Below, piece after piece: positions 41,173 through 50,199 of a stretch of DNA of 64,000 nucleotides; the stretch's first letter is position 1; each line of letters begins with the position of its first letter. The notes below the pieces were generated by a model. That model was not told the DNA's origin and ran no database searches. It worked only from the letters and a program-made list of their open reading frames with translations. The DNA comes from Trujillonella endophytica (GTDB lineage Bacteria > Actinomycetota > Actinomycetes > Mycobacteriales > Geodermatophilaceae), in contig NZ_JABGCI010000015.1 of NCBI RefSeq assembly GCF_019799905.1, positions 21,978 through 85,977 on the forward strand. The letters are read 5' to 3'. Made by a program: the position numbers and the translations under genes.

Positions 41173-41461
41173 GGCAGTGCAAGGCGGCGTGGCCCTCGGC
41201 CGAGGCGAAGCCCTGCTCCATGCGCGCGGCGTCGAGCAGCTCGGCGCTGTCGGCGGTGCCCGACCGGGCGAACCGCTCCATCACCTGACCGGACGGCGTG
41301 GTGCTCCGGAACATGTCGGCGATGCCGAGGGCGACGCGGTCGGAGACGGCGGTGGTGACCGACGGCCGCCCCGCCGCGCTCCGGTGGTCGAGGACCTCGG
41401 AGATCTCGCTCATGACGGTCAGCGGGCTGGCCGGAGCCGCGGCCCTGGATCGGACGATCAC
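41123..41461 (-). CDS. Uncharacterised small protein, convergent with the STAS gene
   Basis: A 112-residue soluble protein: SEISEVLDHRSAAGRPSVTTAVSDRVALGIADMF, then a helical half ending LHCLIGWVQKQLHYGALAR. AGAGGGGG lies 5 bases before the GTG. I do not recognise a family. It overlaps the STAS gene by 50 bases tail to tail. Confidence 0.65.
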   Translation of the reverse strand: MIVRSRAAAPASPLTVMSEISEVLDHRSAAGRPSVTTAVSDRVALGIADMFRSTTPSGQVMERFARSGTADSAELLDAARMEQGFASAEGHAALHCLIGWVQKQLHYGALAR

Positions 41462-41654
41462 GGTGTCCCCCTCTCTGCTCGGTGCTCCGGGGACATCGGC
41501 CGCCTCCGCACTCCCCTGCAGCGCGGGGCGGCGATCCTGCTCCCACGAGTGAGGCGCCCCGCGTGGGCGTGGGCGATCACCGCGCCGACGGAGTGCCGGA
41601 GCACCTGCTTCCATGACGGTCGCCAGGAGACCGACCGACAGGAGGCACCGTCCC

Positions 41655-42731
41655 GTGGAGCAGGCCCGTTCGCTCACCGAGGCGTACCGGCGGTTCGGTG
41701 AGGCCGGCGGCGAGGGGTCGGCACTGCACGCGCGCATCGCCCTCGCGATCAGCGGGTCCGGCGAGGCGTTGCGCGCCATCGGGACCGCACCGGCGCGTCG
41801 GCGCCACCCCCGGGTCGTCCTCGCCGGGTTGCACGACCTCGTCCTCGCCGGCCGTGCGCCGACGCTCGCCGCGGCCTTCGCCGCCGGAGACGGCGACGCC
41901 GCAGCAGGCGCGGCGGTCGACACGCTGCTGCGGATGACCGGGCCGGTCGTGGCCGTCGCCGCGCGCCGGGAGCCGCGGACCGACGAGACCGGCCGCTGCG
42001 CGGTGCTGTACCCGGCCGTCGCGGAGGCGGCGCGCCGGGTGGGCGCGGCCACGGTCGGGCTCGTCGACGTCGGCCGTCCGGCAGGGCTGAACCTGACCGT
42101 CGACCGGGTCGGCATCGCGTACGGCGCCGGGCCGACGCTGGGCGATCCGACGTCCCCCGTGCAGCTCTCCTGCTCGGTCGTGGGGGACCGCCCCGTCCCG
42201 GCGCGGGCGATCCCCGGAGTCGCCACCCGGATCGGCGTCGACCGCGATCCGCTCGACGTGACCGACCAGGACGACGCCCGGTGGCTGCGCGCCTGCGTTC
42301 CTCCGGACCGGCCCGAGCGGGGAGCGGCGCTCGAGGCGGAGATGGCGCTGGCGGCGACCGCCCCTCCCCTGCTGCTGCGCGGCGACCCCGCCGAGGTGCT
42401 GCCCGAGGCGCTCGCCCGGGTGCCCGCGGACGCCCTGCCCGTCGTCACCACGACGTGGGCGCTGTCCCGCGTCCCGCCCGAGCGCCGCCTGCGCTTCCTG
42501 CGCCGCCTGGAGGAAGCGGCGGCCGGCCGGCCCGTGGCGTGGGTGTCGGCCGAGGGCGTGGGGGTCGCCCCGGCGGTCCCGACGCTCGGGGACCGCCCCG
42601 CCTCCGGTCACAGCATCGTCGGCCTGGCCGTGTTCGACGGGGCAGGCGCGCGGGTCGAGGCCCTCGGCCGCTGCTGGTCGCGGGGTCGTCTGCTCAGCTG
42701 GCTGGCGGCCACCCCGACCGGCGCCGGCTGA
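41655..42731 (+). CDS. DUF2332 family protein
   Basis: A 358-residue protein with the DUF2332 layout: TEAYRRFGEAGGEGSALHARIALAISGSGEAL, HPRVVLAGLHDLVLAG, GRCAVLYPAVAEAARR, LVDVGRPAGLNLTVDR and LRRLEEAAAGRPVAWVSAEG. The central Rossmann-like core resembles methyltransferases, but the activity is unknown. GTG at 41655 with AGGAGG 9 bases before. Confidence 0.85.
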   Translation: MEQARSLTEAYRRFGEAGGEGSALHARIALAISGSGEALRAIGTAPARRRHPRVVLAGLHDLVLAGRAPTLAAAFAAGDGDAAAGAAVDTLLRMTGPVVAVAARREPRTDETGRCAVLYPAVAEAARRVGAATVGLVDVGRPAGLNLTVDRVGIAYGAGPTLGDPTSPVQLSCSVVGDRPVPARAIPGVATRIGVDRDPLDVTDQDDARWLRACVPPDRPERGAALEAEMALAATAPPLLLRGDPAEVLPEALARVPADALPVVTTTWALSRVPPERRLRFLRRLEEAAAGRPVAWVSAEGVGVAPAVPTLGDRPASGHSIVGLAVFDGAGARVEALGRCWSRGRLLSWLAATPTGAG

Positions 42732-42966
42732 CCCCACGCCGGCACAGCGGCTCCGGTGTCCCACGCATCCCGCGTGTCACCTGGCGCAACACCCCCGACG
42801 CGCCGGGACCACGGGCAACAACTGCCTAAGGGGAACGGTCCGTCTCGTCTCCTGTCCCCTCGCATCGCACTCGTCACTCCCCTTACTGTCGGTTCCAGCA
42901 CGAACGCGCAGCGTCGCCTACGGCGAGCCGGTAGCGCGTCCTGGACCACCTTCGAGAGGAACCGAC

Positions 42967-43335
42967 GTGACCCTCCCCCAGCGCTCCCCCGCTCAGGCTC
43001 CCGCCCGTCCGGCCTACGGCCAGCTCCCTGCCCGTCCGGCCGGCCTCCGGCAGCACCCCGGCGTCGGCACGATGGGTCAGCGGCCCATGGCCGCCCGCCC
43101 GCCGGTCCCCCACGCCGGGGCGCCGCGACCGGCCGCCGGGCAGCCCGCTCCTCGCCCCGCGGTGACCTTCCTGACCGTGGCCGAGGTCGCCGCGATGATG
43201 CGCGTCTCGAAGATGACCGTGTACCGCCTCGTGCACGGCGGCGAGCTGGCCGCCGTCCGCGTCGGCCGGTCCTTCCGCGTCCCCGCGCCGGCCGTCCGCG
43301 CCTACCTGGACGACGCGCGCACCGACGCCGCCTGA
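42967..43335 (+). CDS. Excisionase-family helix-turn-helix protein
   Basis: A 122-residue protein. The first 65 residues are Pro/Ala/Gln-rich and disordered; the C-terminal 55 form a MerR/Xis-type winged HTH, FLTVAEVAAMMRVSKMTVYRLVHGGELAAVRVGRSFRVPAPAVRAYL. Actinobacteria keep a chromosomal regulator of this kind unrelated to phage excision. GTG start after GAGAGG. The 235-base upstream gap shows nothing else recognisable. Confidence 0.85.
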   Translation: MTLPQRSPAQAPARPAYGQLPARPAGLRQHPGVGTMGQRPMAARPPVPHAGAPRPAAGQPAPRPAVTFLTVAEVAAMMRVSKMTVYRLVHGGELAAVRVGRSFRVPAPAVRAYLDDARTDAA

Positions 43336-43396
43336 CGGCTGGTGCCGGCCGGCGCTCCCGACGTCGTCCGGCCCCGCCGTCGCGCGGCCGTCGGAC

Positions 43397-44443
43397 TCAG
43401 GCGAGCGTGGCGGTGTCGATCACGAAGCGGTAGCGCACGTCGGAGGCGAGCACGCGCTCGTAGGCCTCGTTGACCTGCTCCACGCCGATCGTCTCGATGA
43501 GCGCGGTGATGCCCTGCTCGGCGCAGAAGTCGAGCATCTCCTGCGTCTCGCGGATGCCGCCGATGGTCGAGCCGGCGAAGGAGATCCGCCGCATCAGCAG
43601 GGAGAACGCGCTGACCGACTGCGGGTGCTCCGGTGCGCCGACGTTGACCATCGTCCCGTCGACGGCGAGCAGCGACAGGTAGGCGTCGATGTCGATCGAC
43701 GCGCTCACGGTGTTGATGACGAGGTCGAACGAGGCCGCCAGCCGGCGGAAGGTGTCCGGGTCGCTCGTCGCGTGGTAGTGGTCGGCACCCAGCCGCAGTC
43801 CCTCCTCCTGCTTCTTGAGCGACTGCGAGAGCACGGTGACCTCCGCACCCAGGGCGTGCGCGAGCTGCACGCCCATGTGGCCCAGGCCGCCGAGGCCCAC
43901 CACGGCGACCCGCGTGCCCGGCCCGGCGCCCCAGTGCTTGAGCGGGGAGTAGAGGGTGATGCCGGCGCACAGCAGCGGAGCGGCGGCGTCGAGCTCGAGG
44001 CCGTCCGGGATGCGCAGCACGAAGTCCTCGGTGACGACGATGGCCTGGGAGTACCCGCCCTGGGTCGGCACGCCGTCCTTGCCCACGCCGCCGTAGGTCT
44101 GGATGTTGCCCTTCACGCAGTACTGCTCGTCCCCGCGCCGGCAGTACTGGCACTCCCCGCACGAGTCGACCATGCAGCCGACGCCGACCCGGTCCCCGAC
44201 GGCGAACCGCGTCACCTCGGCACCGACCTCGGCGACGACGCCGGCGATCTCGTGGCCGACGACGATCGGGTAGTTCGTGGCACCCCACTCCCCGCGGGCG
44301 GTGTGGATGTCGGAGTGGCAGATGCCGGCGTACCGGATGTCGATGCGCACGTCACGCGGGCCGACGTCCCGGCGCTCGATCGTCACGGGCGTCAACGGCG
44401 CCGTGGGTGACGTGGCGGCGTAGGCCTTGACCGTGGTCGGCAT
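43397..44443 (-). CDS. Zinc-dependent NAD(P) alcohol dehydrogenase (YahK/AdhC-like)
   Basis: A 348-residue MDR alcohol/aldehyde reductase. Catalytic zinc ligands: AGICHSDIH (Cys), GHEIAGVV (His-Glu) and the later CAGITLY Cys. The structural zinc is CGECQYCRRGDEQYC. The cofactor site is VAVVGLGGLGHMGVQLAHALG. The Cys-His-Ser-Asp start and overall length match cinnamyl-alcohol-dehydrogenase-like bacterial enzymes that reduce broad aldehydes. ATG start. Monocistronic. Confidence 0.92.
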   Translation of the reverse strand: MPTTVKAYAATSPTAPLTPVTIERRDVGPRDVRIDIRYAGICHSDIHTARGEWGATNYPIVVGHEIAGVVAEVGAEVTRFAVGDRVGVGCMVDSCGECQYCRRGDEQYCVKGNIQTYGGVGKDGVPTQGGYSQAIVVTEDFVLRIPDGLELDAAAPLLCAGITLYSPLKHWGAGPGTRVAVVGLGGLGHMGVQLAHALGAEVTVLSQSLKKQEEGLRLGADHYHATSDPDTFRRLAASFDLVINTVSASIDIDAYLSLLAVDGTMVNVGAPEHPQSVSAFSLLMRRISFAGSTIGGIRETQEMLDFCAEQGITALIETIGVEQVNEAYERVLASDVRYRFVIDTATLA

Positions 44444-44535
44444 GGGCTCCTCCTGGGGCGAGTGGCGTGGGTGGACGGGGCCGGCTCGGGCCGGTCCGCC
44501 AGTCCGACGTGGACGCTACGGAGCGGCGCCCGCGC

Positions 44536-45054
44536 TCACAGGGACGGGTCGCCCTCCGGCACCTCGGTCGCGACCACCTCGGCCACCTCCGCGTCCTCGC
44601 CCGACAGCCCCTCGGCCTCCTCGTGCTCGTCGTGGAAGGCCAGCCAGCGGATCCCCAGGGCCTCGCGCTGCTCGTCGTCGACGGCCTCCTTGAAGGGCGG
44701 GAAGAAGTCCGTCTCCTCCTCGGCCATGTGATCGGCGTTGACCTGCCGCGTGGTGCGCACCGCCTCCCACCACGCCTCGCTCCCGACCTCCTGCTCCGCG
44801 ACGGCGGCCGCGGCGTGCCGGATCTCGTTGTGGTCGTGCACGCCCTCCGCCGTCTCCTGCTCGCCGTCCGCCTCCTGGGCGAGCAACGGGTAGAAGAGCT
44901 GTTCCTCGGCGACGGCGTGCACCTCCAGCTTGGCCTGCAGTTCCTCCCACGAGGCGGCGAGCTCGGGACCGGACAGGTCCTCGAGTGCCGAGAACTCCCG
45001 CCGGAAGATCTCGTGCTCGGCCAGGACGAGGGCGGTGATCTCGAAGTCGGACAC
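44536..45054 (-). CDS. Hemerythrin-domain protein
   Basis: A 172-residue acidic four-helix protein with VLAEHEIFRREFSAL (H), LEVHAVAEEQLFYPLL (H-x3-E), HDHNEIRHAAAAV (H) and VNADHMAEEETDFFPPF (H-x4-E). It should carry a di-iron site. It is the second hemerythrin in the window and has no close resemblance outside the ligands to the one at 35340. Start GTG. Divergent from the esterase gene. Confidence 0.88.
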   Translation of the reverse strand: MSDFEITALVLAEHEIFRREFSALEDLSGPELAASWEELQAKLEVHAVAEEQLFYPLLAQEADGEQETAEGVHDHNEIRHAAAAVAEQEVGSEAWWEAVRTTRQVNADHMAEEETDFFPPFKEAVDDEQREALGIRWLAFHDEHEEAEGLSGEDAEVAEVVATEVPEGDPSL

Positions 45055-45123
45055 ACCGACCGCCTACCCGCGCCGAGGAGGAGGTAGGCGGGCGGATCGC
45101 ACCCGACCTCCCGGCCCCACGGT

Positions 45124-45146
45124 GAAACACATGCCGCTACTGTTTC
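45124..45146. promoter_or_regulatory. Inverted repeat between divergent genes
   Basis: GAAACA and TGTTTC form an inverted repeat with an 11-base spacer in the 147-base gap between the hemerythrin and esterase genes. It could be an operator; no regulator is adjacent. Confidence 0.35.
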
Positions 45147-45201
45147 TGCGCCGTGGTCGGGCTCACACAGGCGTGCGCCGGCCGGTCAGTGGGAGGTCCC
45201 C

Positions 45202-46902
45202 TTGCGCACACCCGTGCACCGGCGGCTGCGCCGGTCCTCGCTCACGGTCCGCGTGGGTGCCGTGCTCGCCGCGGGGGCCCTCGCCCTCAGCGCCTGCAGC
45301 GGCGACGACGACGCCGGCACCGGCGGGACCGGCGACGGCGGGACACGCGACGGCTCTGCGGCCCGCGCGGAGGTGTCCGAGGTCGTCGAGACCGCCGACG
45401 GCGAGATCCGCGGCACGGTCGTCGACGACGCGTACCGGACGTTCCAGGGCATCCCCTACGCCGCACCGCCGGTCGCCGGACTGCGCTTCCGGCCGCCGGA
45501 GCCCCCGGAGCCGTGGGAGGAGACGCGGGATGCGACCGCGCCGGGCAGTCCGTGCCCCCAGGCTGCGGGCGCGACCAACCCCACCGCCTCGACCGAGGAG
45601 GACTGCCTGTTCCTGAACGTGACGACGCCCGCCGGTCTCGACGCCTCGGACGGCGACCTGCCGGTGATGGTGTGGATCCACGGCGGCTCGTGGCGCACCG
45701 GGAGCGGCTCCAACTACGACGCGAGCACGCTCGCGCTCGAGGGCGACGTCGTGGTCGTGACCATCAACTACCGCCTCGGCCCGCTCGGCTTCCTCGCCCA
45801 GGGCGACCTGTCGGCGGCGATCGGCGACGTCGGCTCCGGCAGCGCCGGGCTGCTCGACCAGCAGGCCGCGCTGCGCTGGGTGCAGGCCAACATCGACGCC
45901 TTCGGCGGCGACCCGGGCAACGTGACCGTGTTCGGCGAGTCGGCCGGCGCGTCCTCGGTGTGCGCCCAGCTCGCCTCCCCCAGCGCCGAGGGCCTGTTCC
46001 ACAAGGCGATCGCCCAGAGCTACACCTGCACCGCCGAGTACTCCACCCTGGAGGAGGCCGAGCAGGTCGGCGCCGGCGTGGCGAGCGCCGTGAGCTGCAC
46101 CGGTACGGGCCAGGCCGTCGTGGACTGCCTGCAGGCGGCCCCCGCCGAGTCCCTCCTGACGGCGTGGCCGGCCGCGGGCGGTGAGTTCGTCGTGGGCGGC
46201 TCGTCGCTCCCGCTGCAGCCGGGCGACGCCATCGCCTCCGGCGACTGGAACCGCGTCCCGGTCGTGCACGGCAACCTGCAGGACGAGAACACGCTGTTCA
46301 CCCCGCTGCGGCTCCCCTCGGCGGAGCTGCCGACCCTGCTCGAGCCGGCGAACTACGACGCCGTCCTCGCCGCCCGCTTCGGGGACCGCGCCGCCGAGGT
46401 GGCCCGCCGCTACCCGCTGGCGGAGTACGGCTCTCCGCTGCGGGTCCTCGCCGCCGTCGTCAGCGACACCGGCAGCCCACTGTCGACCTGCGAGCACGTC
46501 GACGCCTACGGGACGCTCGCCGGCGGGGAGGAGTCGGCGGTCTACGCATACCAGTTCCGCGACCAGACCGCGGACCCGCTGTTCGACTTCTCGGGGCCGC
46601 CGTTCTCCTTCCCGGCGGACCGCTACGACGAGGGCGCCCAGCACGCCGCCGAGCTGCCCTTCCTGTTCCCGGGCCTGTTCGGGGACGGTCTCACCCCCGA
46701 GCAGCAGGAGCTGTCGACGACGATGGTCCGGTACTGGACCAACTTCGCCGCCAGCGGCGACCCCAACGGACGCGGCGTGCCGGACTGGGAGCCGTACTCC
46801 GCCCCCGCCGACGTCCAGGGGCTGGACCTCGCCCCGGCGGGTGGGGTCAGGCCGGTCGACGTGGCCGCCGACGCGAACTGCGACCTGTGGGCGCCCGCCT
46901 GA
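45202..46902 (+). CDS. Secreted carboxylesterase lipoprotein (type B)
   Basis: A 566-residue type-B carboxylesterase. The signal peptide ends at a lipobox (LAAGALALSACSGDD), so it should be anchored outside the membrane. Catalytic features: oxyanion HGGSW, nucleophile FGESAGASSV, Cys pairs (SPCPQ / EEDCLF), and a Glu/His pair expected in QDENTLF and the C-terminal region. It starts at TTG with GGGAGG 5 bases upstream, an uncommon start codon. Substrate unknown; such enzymes hydrolyse bulky esters. Confidence 0.9.
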   Translation: MRTPVHRRLRRSSLTVRVGAVLAAGALALSACSGDDDAGTGGTGDGGTRDGSAARAEVSEVVETADGEIRGTVVDDAYRTFQGIPYAAPPVAGLRFRPPEPPEPWEETRDATAPGSPCPQAAGATNPTASTEEDCLFLNVTTPAGLDASDGDLPVMVWIHGGSWRTGSGSNYDASTLALEGDVVVVTINYRLGPLGFLAQGDLSAAIGDVGSGSAGLLDQQAALRWVQANIDAFGGDPGNVTVFGESAGASSVCAQLASPSAEGLFHKAIAQSYTCTAEYSTLEEAEQVGAGVASAVSCTGTGQAVVDCLQAAPAESLLTAWPAAGGEFVVGGSSLPLQPGDAIASGDWNRVPVVHGNLQDENTLFTPLRLPSAELPTLLEPANYDAVLAARFGDRAAEVARRYPLAEYGSPLRVLAAVVSDTGSPLSTCEHVDAYGTLAGGEESAVYAYQFRDQTADPLFDFSGPPFSFPADRYDEGAQHAAELPFLFPGLFGDGLTPEQQELSTTMVRYWTNFAASGDPNGRGVPDWEPYSAPADVQGLDLAPAGGVRPVDVAADANCDLWAPA

Positions 46903-47024
46903 GCGTCCCGACCCCGTAGCCCCGGCCGGTGTCTCACCACCGGAGCACCGCGGGAGAGGAGCCGGAGGGATCACCGGCACGGCTCACGGTGTTCACGTCC
47001 TGCCGGACAGAGAGGGAGGGACAC

Positions 47025-47540
47025 GTGACCACTGAGACAGCGGTCCTCGCGGGCGGCTGCTTCTGGGGCGCCCAGGAGCTGCTGCGCAAGCGCCCGGGGG
47101 TGGTCTCCAGCCGGGTCGGGTACTCCGGCGGCGACACACCGGACGCCACGTACCGGAACCACGGTGACCACGCCGAGGCGGTCGAGGTCGTCTTCGACGA
47201 CGAGGTGATCTCGTTCCGGGAGCTGCTGGAGTTCTTCTTCCAGATCCACGACCCGTCGACGAAGGACCGGCAGGGCAACGACGTCGGCCGGAGCTACCGC
47301 TCGGCGATCTTCCACACGAGCGAGGAGCAGAAGCGCGTGGCGCTCGACACCATCGCCGACGTCGATGCCTCGGGCATCTGGCCCGGCGAGGTCGTCACCG
47401 AGGTCACCCCGGCCGGCCCGTTCTGGGAGGCCGAGGCGGAGCACCAGGACTACCTGCAGAAGATCCCCTTGGGCTACACCTGCCACTACGTGCGGCCCGA
47501 CTGGGTGCTCCCGCGTCGGGAGGCGCAGACCACCCGGTGA
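47025..47540 (+). CDS. msrA: Peptide-methionine (S)-S-oxide reductase
   Basis: A 171-residue MsrA that repairs Met-(S)-sulfoxide. The active-site AGGCFWGAQE gives the catalytic Cys. Other core motifs: RVGYSGGDTPDATYRNHGDHAEAVEVVFD, FFQIHDPSTKDRQGNDVGRSYRSAIF and EAEHQDYLQK. GTG with GAGGGAGGG 4 bases upstream; a longer frame to 46929 is unlikely. Confidence 0.94.
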   Translation: MTTETAVLAGGCFWGAQELLRKRPGVVSSRVGYSGGDTPDATYRNHGDHAEAVEVVFDDEVISFRELLEFFFQIHDPSTKDRQGNDVGRSYRSAIFHTSEEQKRVALDTIADVDASGIWPGEVVTEVTPAGPFWEAEAEHQDYLQKIPLGYTCHYVRPDWVLPRREAQTTR

Positions 47541-47655
47541 CCTGAGGTCCCGATCGGCGCGTCCGGAGCATCGACCCGGACGTGACCCGTGGGGCTCCTG
47601 GGGGCCGTGGGGCGTGGCGCCGCCGCCAGCTCCGGGACCGTGCGCACGATGGGGC

Positions 47656-48573
47656 GTGACTCCCCGACCGGCCGCCGTCGCCGCGCTGCCGGCCGCTCCG
47701 GGCGTGTACCGCTTCCGGGACGACAGCGGGCGTGTGCTGTACGTCGGGCGGGCCGGGGAGCTCCGCCGCCGGGTCAGCTCCTACTGGGGCGATCTCCGGG
47801 ACCGCCGCCACCTGCGGCGGATGATGCCCCGGGTCGCCCGGATCGAGGCGCTCGTCTGCGATTCCGCGCACGAGGCCGCCTGGGCCGAACGCAACCTGCT
47901 CGAGCGGTCACTGCCCCCGTGGAATCGGATCGTCGGCGGCCTGGAGATGCCCGTGAGCATCTGCCTGGACCCCTCGCCGGAGGCGCCGCGTCTCGGCCTC
48001 GCCACCGCTCACCGGCCGGCTCCGGGTGTCCGCTTCTTCGGGCCCTACCTCGGGGCCCGCAAGGTGAAGCTGGCCGTGTCGGGACTGGAGCGGCTGTACC
48101 CGCTCGGCCACGCCGGCCCGACCCGCACGGCGGGCGAGCGGGAGCTGGCGCGGCTGCGCGGCGGGCAGCACGCCCCCGTGGCCCAGCTGGCGAGCGCCGT
48201 GGCGTCCGTGCTGGACCGCGAGCCGGCGGCGGTCGCCGACGCACTGGCGGCGCTGACCGCCCGGCGCGTCGCCGCGGCCGGGGCGCAGGCCTACGAGGCC
48301 GCGGCCCGGCTCCAGCAGGAGATCGAGGCGGTCGAGTGGGTCGTCGCGCCGCAGCGGGTCAGCGCGCCCGGTGAGGGAGGGGACGAGGACGTCACCGTCT
48401 GGGGGGACGACGTCCTGGTCCGGCTGCGGATCCGCGACGGCCGACTCCGTGCCTGGGAGCAGGAGACCTGCACCCGGACGGTGCCCGGCACCCGGGCGCC
48501 CGACGGATGGGTGCCGTTCCTGCGTCGCAACGCGGAACTGGCCGCCCGCCTCGCAGCGCTGCCCGTGAGCTGA
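47656..48573 (+). CDS. GIY-YIG nuclease, UvrC N-terminal-like
   Basis: A 305-residue protein homologous to the N-terminal half of UvrC. The GIY-YIG domain reads PGVYRFRDDSGRVLYVGRAGELRRRVSSYW, then MMPRVARIEALVCDSAHEAAWAERNLLE (catalytic Glu) and PPWNRIVGG. A UvrB-interacting-like UVR helix is seen at AQAYEAAARLQQEIEAVEW. The second nuclease and HhH domains of UvrC are missing, as in actinobacterial Cho-like proteins. A role in nucleotide-excision repair is likely. Confidence 0.85.
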   Translation: MTPRPAAVAALPAAPGVYRFRDDSGRVLYVGRAGELRRRVSSYWGDLRDRRHLRRMMPRVARIEALVCDSAHEAAWAERNLLERSLPPWNRIVGGLEMPVSICLDPSPEAPRLGLATAHRPAPGVRFFGPYLGARKVKLAVSGLERLYPLGHAGPTRTAGERELARLRGGQHAPVAQLASAVASVLDREPAAVADALAALTARRVAAAGAQAYEAAARLQQEIEAVEWVVAPQRVSAPGEGGDEDVTVWGDDVLVRLRIRDGRLRAWEQETCTRTVPGTRAPDGWVPFLRRNAELAARLAALPVS

Positions 48574-48635
48574 GCCGCGAGGGCGGCGCGACGTCGTACG
48601 CGTCAGGCGACCACGTCGCCGGATCGCCCCCTTGC

Positions 48636-48664
48636 GTCCAGGTCACCGAGGTCGGTGGACCCGA
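48636..48664 (+). pseudogene. Probable vestige of a quinone-oxidoreductase 5' end
   Basis: GTCCAG-G-TCACCGAG-G-TCGGTGGACCCGA matches codons 4-13 of the quinone oxidoreductase gene at 56996 and its fragments at 53299 and 55803 with two or three mismatches over 29 bases. Translated it reads VQVTEVGGPD against VQITEFGGPE. It has no start codon and lies in a 129-base intergenic gap. It may be a fourth, older fragment or a chance match. Confidence 0.4.
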
Positions 48665-48702
48665 CCCGACACCACCACCGGGGTCCGGCGACTGACGTGA
48701 GC

Positions 48703-49524
48703 TCACGTCGGTCCGTCGTCCGCTCCGGCCGCGCCCTCGCGGGTCCGGGGCCTGACGTGCAGCTCGGTCCCGGTGAGCAGATCCTGCGGTGCCCTGTTGT
48801 CCCGTCGCACGGCCACGCTGCCGATGACCGCCAGTACGAGGCCGGCCTGGACGACCAGCGGTGCGACGACGACGAGCCCGGGCAGGTCCACGGCCCGATC
48901 ACCGGTCCACCGCGAGAAGACGGTGACGAGGAACCACGCGCCCCCGATGAGGATCCCGCGCAGCACCAGGGCCGTCCGTGCCGCGGGGCGGCCGTCCTGT
49001 TGCACCACCGCCGCGCGTACCAGGTGCTGGCCCGGTGTGGCGCCCCCGGCCAGGACCGGGACGGCGACGAGGACGAGCAGCAGGGCGGCACCCACCCGAA
49101 CGAGGTCGCTGCCGCCGATGAGGCCCACGAGGAAGAGGTCGACGGACGCAGCGGTCACCCGGCGCAGCGCGCCGGATCGACCCGTGTGCGCGCCCGCGTG
49201 GCCCGGGCGCGGCACCACGACGACCGCGGGCGCCAGCAGAGCCCCGATCAGCGCTCCGGAGACGTTGGTCAGGACGTCGTCGACGTCGAGGACGCGGTAG
49301 GCGCAGTCGTACAGCCCGAGGATCCCGGTGCCCTGGACCGTCTCGATGGCCGCGGAGGCCAGGAGTGCGGCCACGAGGATCCGAGGAGGTGACCACTGGA
49401 AGGAGCGCCTGAGCAGCACTCCCCCGGGCACGAACATCGCGATGTTGTACAGCAGCTGGAACAGGGCGGGACGCGACAGCAGTGAGTGGCCCTCCGAACG
49501 GCCTTCCGGCGATCGTGGAGACAC
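48703..49524 (-). CDS. VanZ-RDD membrane protein, probably 5'-truncated
   Basis: About 270 residues: a VanZ-like part (LLYNIAMFVPGGVLLRRSF, ASAAIETVQGTGILGLYDCAYRVLDVDDVLTNVSGALIGALL) followed by an RDD-like part (ASVDLFLVGLIGG, ATPGQHLVRAAVV, TALVLRGILIGG). VanZ proteins normally have one or two more TM helices before NIAMFVPGG; here that region is replaced by Arg/Ser-rich sequence opposite the adjacent VOC gene. The upstream boundary is therefore probably a deletion or rearrangement joint near 49490. Start uncertain. Confidence 0.6.
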   Translation of the reverse strand: MSPRSPEGRSEGHSLLSRPALFQLLYNIAMFVPGGVLLRRSFQWSPPRILVAALLASAAIETVQGTGILGLYDCAYRVLDVDDVLTNVSGALIGALLAPAVVVVPRPGHAGAHTGRSGALRRVTAASVDLFLVGLIGGSDLVRVGAALLLVLVAVPVLAGGATPGQHLVRAAVVQQDGRPAARTALVLRGILIGGAWFLVTVFSRWTGDRAVDLPGLVVVAPLVVQAGLVLAVIGSVAVRRDNRAPQDLLTGTELHVRPRTREGAAGADDGPT

Positions 49525-49556
49525 CGGATGAGACAGCCGTCGCCAGGAGGACGACC

Positions 49557-50075
49557 ATGACCGACGCGCCGACCCGGACCGGGTTCCACCGTGAATCCGT
49601 TCTTCATCACCTCCGACGCGGACGGGCTGATCGCCTTCCTCCGGGACGTGTTCGGCGGCGAGGAGCACCTCGATGCCCGCACCGTCGACGTCGGCGGGCT
49701 GCTGCTCACGCCGAGCTCGCGATCGGCGGCACCACGCTGATGTTCGGCGAGCGCAAGCGGGGCTGGCCGGTCCTCCCGCAACTGACCCAGATCTACGTCA
49801 GCGACGTGGAGGGCGTCCTCGCCCGGGCCATGGCGCGCGGCGCGCGGGTCGTCACGCAGCCGACGGACTTCTTCGGGACGGTCTTCTCCCGGATGGTCGA
49901 CCCGTGGGGGAACTTGTGGTGGGTGTACCGGCACGGGGCGGCCCCGGAGCTGGACTGGGACGCCGTGGACGGTGACGCCGACCCCACGGAGTGGGCCGAC
50001 CCGGACCTCGCCTACATCCACCGCACCCTGCTCGAGGTGATGCCCTCCCTCGGGACGGAACGCGAGCCGGCCTGA
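49557..50075 (+). pseudogene. VOC/glyoxalase-superfamily gene with two compensating frameshifts
   Basis: The N-terminus (MTDAPTRTGFH, with CCAGGAGG before ATG) and the last 125 residues (AELAIGGTTLMFGERKRGWPVLPQ, VFSRMVDPWGNLWWVYRHG) are a VOC-fold protein. Between 49590 and 49706 the correct protein (TVNPFFITSDADGLIAFLRD, VFGGEEHLDARTVDVGGLLL) is in the +1 frame. A 2-base loss near 49588 and a 1-base loss near 49706 restore the frame, so the main frame stays open but encodes about 39 Arg-rich residues in place of two strands. The protein is probably non-functional. Confidence 0.7.
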
Positions 50076-50199
50076 CGATCATGCGCACGGTGCCGGAGAC
50101 CGAGCGCCGGGCGCGATTGGCCCGGCGCCACCACGGAAGCCGAGACGCGGGCGACGCCACCGGTCCGACTTCGCAGCCGAAGAGGACCGTTGCAGTGAG

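Noticed and set aside
42967..43335. Phage excisionase as evidence of a prophage
   Set aside because: The HTH is of the chromosomal actinobacterial type, and no integrase or phage genes are nearby.
45063..45068. GGGTAG on the minus strand just upstream of the hemerythrin gene as a SigF promoter
   Set aside because: No -35 GTTT at the right spacing; it lies only about 9 bases before the start codon.
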